Of a stretch of DNA of 12,500 nucleotides, positions 6,573-12,500 are shown piece by piece. The stretch comes from Chromera velia (Eukaryota > Sar > Chromeraceae): positions 25,911 to 38,410 of the forward strand of contig JAHBMJ010003051.1 in the NCBI GenBank assembly GCA_018398765.1, read 5' to 3'. The notes beneath the pieces were generated by a model. That model searched no databases. It had not been told where the DNA came from and was given only the letters and a program-made list of their open reading frames with translations. Within the stretch, counting starts at the first letter, position 1, and every line of letters begins with the position of its first letter. A program made the translations under genes and the position numbers.

Positions 6573-9432
6573 GTGTGCAGGAATGCTCCAGAACTCCACT
6601 TGCTTGAGGAGTGAAGAAAAAACGGCATGAGGGAAGACGAGCTCCCAGAGAAGAGAATTGAAGAAACGACAAGGCCGAGTGAGTGTCTCTTTTCCCCAAC
6701 AGTATCGATTCTGTTTCAAATCATTCTGTCTGTCTTGTCAGAACGGAAGGAAGCATAAGAGCAGAACAGAAGGGTCTGAGAGACGGCTTCACCTTCCTGA
6801 CAGCGAGGATGTCCAGTTGTATTTCATGCGACCAGCCGTTCATTTCTTTTTGACATCATCGGTATTCTTTTCTCTTCATCGGATCCCTCACTTCACTGAC
6901 TGACTGTGTGGAGGTCCAGTGTGTGTCGTCGTCAAGCTCTATTGAGATAATGTCCGTCACCTGATAATCCCCCTTGCATGCCTTGCCGAAGTGATCGCCC
7001 CTCAGCCAGGTCTCTGCAGTCGCAATTGAAAGGAAAGAAACAAAATTCTTCAGTCAGACTGCCACACACACACATACACACACACACGCCTGGAGATATG
7101 CTTGTGGAATTGCACTTCCAGGGGAACAGAAATGGACAGGAGACAGAGATTGCTCCACGGGCATAAGAACAAACACCCACAAACGCAGGACAAAGGGGAG
7201 AGGGAGGAAAGTGGAAGGACGGAGGGGGGGAGGGAGGGATGGGGAGAGGGAGAGCAAGAAAGAGAAAGAGAGAGAGAGAGAGCAAGAGAGAGGGAGAGAG
7301 AGAGAGAGAGGACAAAAGTTGCCGAACACGAACGGACTGAATGCCGATTCTAATTCTGCATCTCCACAAAGTACACAACAGACGCACCTACCTGTAGCAA
7401 GGTTCGTCTTCAATGCAGGTGCAACGAGGCCGTAGTAAATGTCTGCCTGAGGGTTTGAGTCGTCGAGGTCGTCGGCGTAGAATCCTGTCTTGGCTACTGA
7501 CGTCACCTGCACCCCACGCACATGTTTGTCACATTGGGATCACGTTGGGGCCAAATGGAAGAAGAAGAAGAATAAATCAATGACTCAGAAGCTGTTGTTG
7601 AAGAGGAAACAAAAAGAAAGTCAAAGTGGGAACCAGGATTCCATCCGGGTGTTGCTAAAGAGGAATACGGATGAAAGGGGAAGGTGGACAACGACTTACG
7701 GTCATTCCTCCTTGGGTCTTGATGGACTGCACGTTGCTGCTCTGTGCGTCATCGGATTTTCTGACAAAGTCGCCTTCCAACACTTCCACGAGCCGTGGGG
7801 CAACCTTGTCCGCTCCTTTGGGGACGTTCACGTTGGAAAAATAGGGGTGGATCAGAGAGAGCTGATTTGCCACAGCCTCGCTCTCCTTGGAAGGAATGGA
7901 GACGCAAAGGAAAGACTGGCCGTAGACGGTCTGACTCTCAGGAAATCCTGCACACAGAAGTATAAAAACTCGTTGCCGCAGTAGTCAAGCACGTCCCGCA
8001 GGCAAGCAAGCAGGCCCAGCGGGTAGCCATTGAAGGAGGGGACGAGTAAAATGCCTCGACACTGGATCTCGAGAGGCAACGAAAACACACGCAGACGGTC
8101 ACAAACACCGGCAATCACAGACAGAATGGCAAAGAGACTGCACTTCACCTCCCGATAAATCCCCCTCATCCATCCACCCAGACTCACCAGCGTATTTGCT
8201 GCCCGATCCAGAGTCCGGCCAGGTCGGCACAGAGTGGAGCAGCCAGAACCCTCCAGAGGGTGCCATTGCAATCACACCCTTCGAGTGTCCGCAGGAACCG
8301 TGGGACTGGGCCTCGAACTCACTCCAGATGGAAGACGGGGCCCCGGCATGCCCTGTCTCCTTTTCCCCCCGGAGGCGCCGGAGGGGGGCCATGAGGGCCT
8401 CGGGCAGCAGAGAGGAGAGCATTCTTCGAGAGTTGGTCTGGTCTGCAGGAAGAGATACGAGGAAAGACGAGGCATAGATGTAAGAGGGGACACAAATTCT
8501 GGACTGAAGACAGAAGGAGGTGAAAACAGGAATAACCAATTTCCTTTGTCTCCCTGTTTCTTTCTTCCCCCTCTCTCTCTCTCTCTCTGTCTCTCTGTCT
8601 CTCTGTCTCTCTCCCTCCCCACACGAAAGGGTATCAGGACTTGCCAACAACTAGAAGACGGACAGACCGTTGTACTCTCCGAAGATGAGATCTTTCTTTC
8701 CCTCAAAGATTTGCTGGATAGTCTTCGTGATTGCGCCCCCCTTCGCATCCAGCAGATCGAACTTGGAGGTCTGCAGGCCCTTGGTGGCCTGGTCGGGGGA
8801 GAAGTACGAGTAGGAGCCTCCGCCCGGGTGCTTAATAGCAACCATCCTGACAGATGGAGAATCAATGATACGTCGAGAGAATTGTGAACCGACTGAATCA
8901 AGCTGTTATTGACAAGGCTGTGGGACTGTGTATGCATTCTGCTTCGGCACTCAGTCTTCACCAAGCCTCTCTGTGCCAGCCAACCCTTTACATCTCAATT
9001 TCTCCTCTCCCTCCCGACTGACCAGTCAATGAGATTTCCCTGCTCGTCTCTGCACCCATACTCAATCTTCTTCGCGTTCAACAGAACAGCCCCCGCAGCA
9101 ACGATGACAGCAGCAATCACCAAAATGCCCACCGCAATTGCGTATGGACCTGACATGAAGCTCCTCGTCTCTAGGGCCTCCGGTGCTGGGCGTAGTGGAG
9201 TTGCGACTGTGGGCCCGGCTCCCGTTGTGTGTTCTCTGCAGATGATCTCATCTCCCCCTGTCTCAGCTTCTGGGTTTGCACCATCAGACCGGTGTTGTTG
9301 GAGGAAACTAGGGTTATCAGGGGTTGTAGAGATCATGGACACCTCATTCTTGAGGACACGCTCACCAGGCTTCAAGACGGAGCCAGACTGCCCTCCGGGA
9401 ACCGCACCTCTGGAGTTGTCTGCGACTTGCAT
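5935..9432 (-). CDS. DNase II-like acid endonuclease, seven exons, charged C-terminal tail
   Basis: Exons in transcript order: 9432-9023, 8846-8668, 8442-8188, 7947-7700, 7506-7392, 7013-6905, 6388-5935 (TAA at 5937-5935). Every junction is GT..AG and frame-consistent, giving 1770 bases and 589 residues. Residues about 123-496 are a DNase II domain: YGC (125-127) and LIDW (134-137, across junction 1), GEYND (across junction 2), the first HxK motif CGHSKG (H249), GGFWLLHSVP, VYGQSFLCVS, KTNLAT, and the second HxK motif QDHSKWAVS (H441), then VCVGGVNRM and GGGTVC. DNase II folds like phospholipase D and uses both HxK motifs to cut DNA at acid pH, leaving 3'-phosphates in lysosomes or vacuoles or outside the cell. 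Residues 97-118 are a hydrophobic segment. From Met1 this makes a signal anchor behind a 95-residue polar N-terminus; from Met93 (ATG 9156-9154) it would be a normal signal peptide. An exon further upstream is not excluded. Residues 497-589 form a Lys/Gly and Glu/Asp charge-block tail, longer than usual for the family. Identity is strong; the N-terminus is the weakest part. Confidence 0.9.
6389..6904 (-). other. Intron 6 of the DNase II-like gene, with (AC)n(AG)n repeat
   Basis: Intron of 516 bases, donor GTCAGT at 6904 and acceptor TTCTGCAG at 6389. It contains a compound microsatellite, (AC)n at 6518-6540 joined to (AG)n at 6541-6568 on the + strand, which reads (CT)n(GT)n in the transcript. 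No exon-like sequence was recognised inside. Confidence 0.85.
7014..7391 (-). other. Intron 5 of the DNase II-like gene, with CA and purine tracts
   Basis: Intron of 378 bases, donor GTAGGT at 7391 and acceptor CGACTGCAG at 7014. It holds (CA)n at 7063-7087 and a long purine tract at about 7194-7311, which becomes a pyrimidine-rich block in the transcript. Confidence 0.85.
8541..8621. repeat. Pyrimidine/(TC)n tract in intron 2 of the DNase II-like gene
   Basis: TC repeats interrupted by TG on the + strand, so the transcript carries a purine-rich GAGA block. The intron (8443-8667) has donor GTCTGT and acceptor TTCCTGCAG. Confidence 0.9.
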
Positions 9433-9812
9433 GGCTGGGATTAAAGATGCAGGACCTGAAGCTGGTTCGCTTGCGGTTCACAAAAAAGGAGCAGTCTATC
9501 TGACTTCCGTCAGACCAAACTTGAGCTATTACTTGACTGGACTGTGAAGAGTCCAATGTATGGAAAAGTTTCACAAGGCTGCGAGAGCTCTGCGGCACCC
9601 CGCCGACCTGAGATCCCTTTGTGAGCCCGCGATTTCCCGTCAGATGGGTCTGCAGACCTCAGCGTACTTACTTAGCAGTGGTCTCACTGGCAGAATTTGT
9701 CGCTCGACTTTGCGGCAGGGTATCAGAAAAGACGGTTAACACACAGACCACACGAAGATCGAGTCCTTCCTGAAGTTGCACATGCATTTCAAAAGAAGTT
9801 AAAGCTAACAGC

Positions 9813-9832
9813 TATATATATATATATATATA
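9813..9832. repeat. (TA)n tract
   Basis: Ten TA units followed by GAGCTATATATAGGGC, in the divergent intergenic region. It could be a TATA-rich or easily melted element, or simply a microsatellite. Confidence 0.85.
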
Positions 9833-10028
9833 GAGCTATATATAGGGCATGCATGTAGGTCAGACACTTTTGTCGCTTCGATCAATTGCATATATATTCC
9901 TTGCACGCATGGTTTTAGCACAGCATACATATTCTTCGTTGCGTACAGTTTTGCATGAATGGATATTGACGCACGCGCCACCACAGCTAAATAGCGCTAT
10001 GCTATAGCTATGGATATAGCGGCGCCCA

Positions 10029-10075
10029 TGCATGCATGCGCAGATCCATGCAACCATGCATGCGTGCATGCATGC
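10029..10075. promoter_or_regulatory. Cluster of five TGCATGC motifs
   Basis: TGCATGC occurs at 10029, 10033, 10057, 10065 and 10069, some overlapping. A related GCATGCATG lies at 9848. The palindromic TGCATGC core is a known promoter motif in apicomplexans, bound by ApiAP2-type proteins. Its place between two divergent gene starts supports regulation of one or both genes. A simple GCAT tandem repeat is the alternative. Confidence 0.5.
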
Positions 10076-10329
10076 AATATGGAAATCCACCCAATCTAAG
10101 TTCTGACTCGATCCCTAATTCTTGTACGGCAGTCTGACAGCAATGCTTCGAGTCTGTGCATACCCAGAGCTCAACAGCAAGAAAACGAGCAGCGCAAAGA
10201 GGTTCTTGCTGCTGGACGAGGCCAACCAAATTTGACGTTCAGAATGAATGTAATGTTTTCGATCGATTCGCATGCAAAATAAGTGATCGACACAAAACGA
10301 GAGAGAGGTTGGACACTGCACCCACAGGG

Positions 10330-11480
10330 ATGCCAGGACGGAAGTTCTTCTTCGTCTCTCTTCTTTTGCTCATTTGTTTTTCTTGGCGTGGCGGAGCCTC
10401 CTCAAGCCACGCAACGAAGGGTCAGTCGGAAGGGAAAACTTATATTCATTTCAGAAAAATCAATGTCGGATTCCTATATACTCGCATGTGACTTGTCTGG
10501 AAGCGGTGGTTGCCGGACTACCCGTCTATATCTCCGCTGAACTCCACTTCTAGCAGATCTGATGCACGCACGCCTGTTCTCTCTGTGTCGGCACGTTGAC
10601 TTTCCTGTCTACCGATCCGCCTGCCAGTCTGACTGACTGCATGCCTGACTGCCAACCTACCTGGCTTCCTACTCAGCTGCCTGCCTGCATGTTTCGGTCT
10701 TTGGATAGCTGTTTGTGCCTTAAATCGGTTTTCCAGTTCCTCATTGATTCAGCAAATTACACAGCGCATGATTGCCTTATGGTACATCTTTTCCATTCTA
10801 TCGATACATATCCTGAATATTGTGAATTATTCTTTTTGTTTGACTACGATATTTCGGCTTTGCTGTCCCAAGAAGGGCATATGCAAGCAGCTTTTTACCT
10901 TCAGGGCTTTCGCTTTATCAAGCCACGATACATACATGCATGCTTGCATACACACATGCAAAAGATATTTTCTCAAGTACACTGTCTCTGCGGTGGTGTT
11001 AATATTCCTCCTCCGTCCTCCTGTACCGCGCAGAAGGTACACAGACGAAGGACCAGTGTGGACGGGGATGTCATGCGAGCGCCGTGTGTGTAAACAAAGA
11101 GGAGAAGAGCCTGGCGGATGGCCGAGTGGGAGATGCGGACAAGCGTGGGCTCGGAAGACAGGAGGAGGGCGTCTCGAGGGAGTTCGTGTGCAAATGCAGA
11201 GACGGATTCAAAGGAGACGGCCGTGAACGGTGTGTGCCCGAAACAGAGGCTGCACTCCGACAGCTGGCAGGTCTGTTTCTTGTTTCTTTCCTTTCCTGTC
11301 CCTTCCCTGCCCTTCCTTTCCTTTCGCTCTTTCTTCTGTTTTTCTAGCTTTGACACCTTTTTCTGTCTTTTCGGATCTTCCTGCGAAAGGTGAATTCACA
11401 ATTGCCAGGATTTTTGACGTCCTCAACTTGCTCGTTCTTTTTCTGAAATGCAGAAAATGAGGCATACATAGACACACACA

Positions 11481-11564
<84 letters not shown>

Positions 11565-12500
11565 CAGACAGACAGGCAGACTGACAGGCAGGCAGGCAGG
11601 CAGGCAGGCAGAAAAAGACCGGTAGCTCGGTACAACACGTGCGTGTACAAAGAAATGGGTGAGTGAGTGCAGACACGACCGCTCCAGTGGTGGTCTGTCC
11701 CAACACTGTCACCGAGAAGGTCGTCAACAAATCCCTTAGCGTCCCTGTGTATTTTCCGGGGCCCTTGCGTATCTCCGACGACACCGACGCTTCTACTGAC
11801 GTCACGATCTCTTATTCCGTCAAGAACGGCTCCTTTTTCAGTGAAGATCTCACCAGCGTGAGGATTACCGCCACCGACACATCGGGAAACTCGGACTACT
11901 GCACTTTTGACGTTCTTCTCGACAGGTGAGTGAGTGAGTGAGTGAGTGCAGGGGATCGATTTGAAGAGAGAGATCAGTTTTGCCCCAGAAGTCGTGCTCA
12001 GAAGGAAGACACGACCCCGAGCGCACCACACGGCATCCATGTAAAATGAATTGTGCCCGCATGCAAACAGACAGTAGGAAGTCATCTGCAGTTTCGCTTG
12101 ATGTCGGGAAGTTCCGATACTGACTGAGTGTGCGCGGCAGAATGCGAACTTTCATCAATGCTGAAACGAAAGAGGAAAAGAAAACAATGGAATGTAAGGA
12201 AACCCACGCCCGGACCTATGAAGGAAGGAAAGAGCAGAAGAGGAAGGAAGGAAGGAAGGAAGGAAGGAAGGAACGATCAATCTTATTCTTCTGCCCTGCC
12301 TGCCACCTTCCAGAGAGAATACCTTTTGTTCCTGTTGCGCAAATTGCTGCGTTTCTCTCTCTGCCTGCTTTCTGATTTTCTCCTCCCTCTCCATCCCCTC
12401 CATCCCACATCCGTTGCGTCTATGCAGATGTCCCACAGGAAGCTTCCGGCCCCAGACGAACAGCGAGTGCCTCTGCGAGTGCGTCAGTCTGTTACGCAAT
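10330..12500 (+). CDS. Secreted or surface EGF-HYR-Cys-rich protein, 5' part
   Basis: Exons 10330-10420, 11034-11270, 11673-11925 and 12428 to the window end (incomplete). Donors are GTCAGT, GTCTGT and GTGAGT; all acceptors are AG and all three junctions keep the frame. The start is the ATG at 10330 because it gives a classic signal peptide: MPGRK, then the hydrophobic FFFVSLLLLICF, then a Gly/Ala/Ser region. Residues 37-97 form an EGF-like domain with six Cys (39, 43, 49, 83, 85, 97) and the ending CKCRDGFKGDG; the C3-C4 loop is unusually long. Residues 110-193 form an HYR (hyalin repeat) domain, opening DTTAPVVVCP and ending TATDTSGNSDYCTFDV, with Cys118 and Cys186. The last exon starts CPTGSFRPQTNSECLCEC, resembling ephrin-receptor-like Cys-rich repeats. 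Such proteins act in adhesion or recognition outside the cell, often with a membrane anchor that would lie beyond the window. In-frame codons extend upstream to an ATG at 10156, but that would bury the signal peptide. Confidence 0.82.
10421..11033 (+). other. Intron 1 of the EGF-HYR gene
   Basis: Intron of 613 bases from a GTCAGT donor to a pyrimidine-rich CCGCGCAG acceptor. It contains CTGACTGCC/CTGCCTGC-type short repeats (about 10618-10690) and a TGCATGC at 10937. Open frames inside it show no domain. A small extra exon cannot be excluded. Confidence 0.75.
11471..11611. repeat. Compound microsatellite (AC)n(AG)n(CAGA)n(CAGG)n
   Basis: Four simple repeats in series inside intron 2 (11271-11672) of the EGF-HYR gene: AC to 11498, AG to about 11558, CAGA to about 11580, then CAGG to 11611. 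The AC-to-AG order matches the tract at 6518-6568. Confidence 0.95.
11926..11951. repeat. (GTGA)n repeat containing the splice donor of the HYR exon
   Basis: Six GTGA units ending in GTGCAG. The first GTGAGT is the donor of exon 3. The last 14 bases, GTGAGTGAGTGCAG, exactly match 11659-11672, which form the acceptor of the same exon. Confidence 0.9.
12241..12274. repeat. (GGAA)n microsatellite
   Basis: About eight tandem GGAA units in intron 3 of the EGF-HYR gene. Confidence 0.92.

Larger units (their letters stand above)
9433..10329. promoter_or_regulatory. Divergent intergenic region, probable bidirectional promoter
   Basis: It lies between the starts of the minus-strand nuclease gene (9432) and the plus-strand EGF/HYR gene (10330). 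It contains the frame upstream of the nuclease ATG (open from the TGA at about 9484), a (TA)n tract at 9813-9832 followed by AGCTATATATAG, and a TGCATGC cluster at 10029-10075. No RNA gene was recognised. The promoter role is inferred from gene arrangement and motif density. Confidence 0.6.
11926..12427 (+). other. Intron 3 of the EGF-HYR gene
   Basis: Intron of 502 bases with a (GTGA)n start, a (GGAA)n tract at 12241-12274 and a long polypyrimidine stretch before the CTATGCAG acceptor (ends 12427). No exon-like frame was recognised inside. Confidence 0.8.

Noticed and set aside
8099-8964. Continuous 183- and 230-codon minus-strand frames around 8100-8960
   Set aside because: They read through introns of the DNase II-like gene, including the TC tract. 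The spliced model places the conserved motifs in one frame, whereas these frames do not.
9362-9598. 78-codon minus-strand frame upstream of the nuclease start
   Set aside because: It is in a different frame from the nuclease, and no donor/acceptor pair joining it convincingly was found.
10596-11226. Two + strand frames of about 160 codons
   Set aside because: They lie mostly in intron 1 of the EGF-HYR gene, and their 3' ends enter exon 2 in the wrong frame.

Overview
This window looks like nuclear DNA from a microbial eukaryote. Three intron-containing genes are supported by conserved protein domains and by exon junctions that keep the reading frame. Introns are about 175-615 bases, begin with GT (GTCAGT, GTGAGT and GTAAGT recur), end in AG, and are full of simple repeats (GT/AC, AG, TCTG, CAGG, GGAA, GTGA). 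Integrin-type beta-propeller, EGF-like and HYR domains next to a DNase II-like gene fit a large protist genome. A free-living alveolate related to apicomplexans (a chromerid-like alga) is my best guess, but it rests on style and on TGCATGC motifs, not on a marker gene.

Layout. Bases 1-1460 (+) hold the 3' part of a gene for an FG-GAP beta-propeller protein. Its last visible codons read RDEL then stop, but a consensus splice donor overlaps that stop. Bases 1461-5934 lie between two convergent genes and show no convincing gene. They contain a 60-base tandem repeat (1691-1862) and a strongly A+T-rich, ORF-poor island (about 3720-5220) with inverted and direct repeats. Bases 5935-9432 (-) hold a complete seven-exon gene for a DNase II-like nuclease of 589 residues, with an N-terminal hydrophobic segment and an unusual C-terminal tail of alternating basic and acidic blocks. 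Bases 9433-10329 lie between divergent genes and contain a (TA)n tract and five TGCATGC motifs within 47 bases, probably a shared promoter region. From 10330 (+) a gene runs off the window end. It encodes a signal peptide, an EGF-like domain, an HYR domain and the start of a Cys-rich domain.

All three products are predicted to enter the secretory pathway or act outside the cytosol: two are surface or adhesion-type proteins and one is a vacuolar or secreted nuclease. Nothing shows that they form one pathway. The least ordinary items are the charge-block tail on the DNase II, the RDEL/splice-donor overlap, the A+T island, and the HYR exon whose splice sites lie in matching 14-base repeats.
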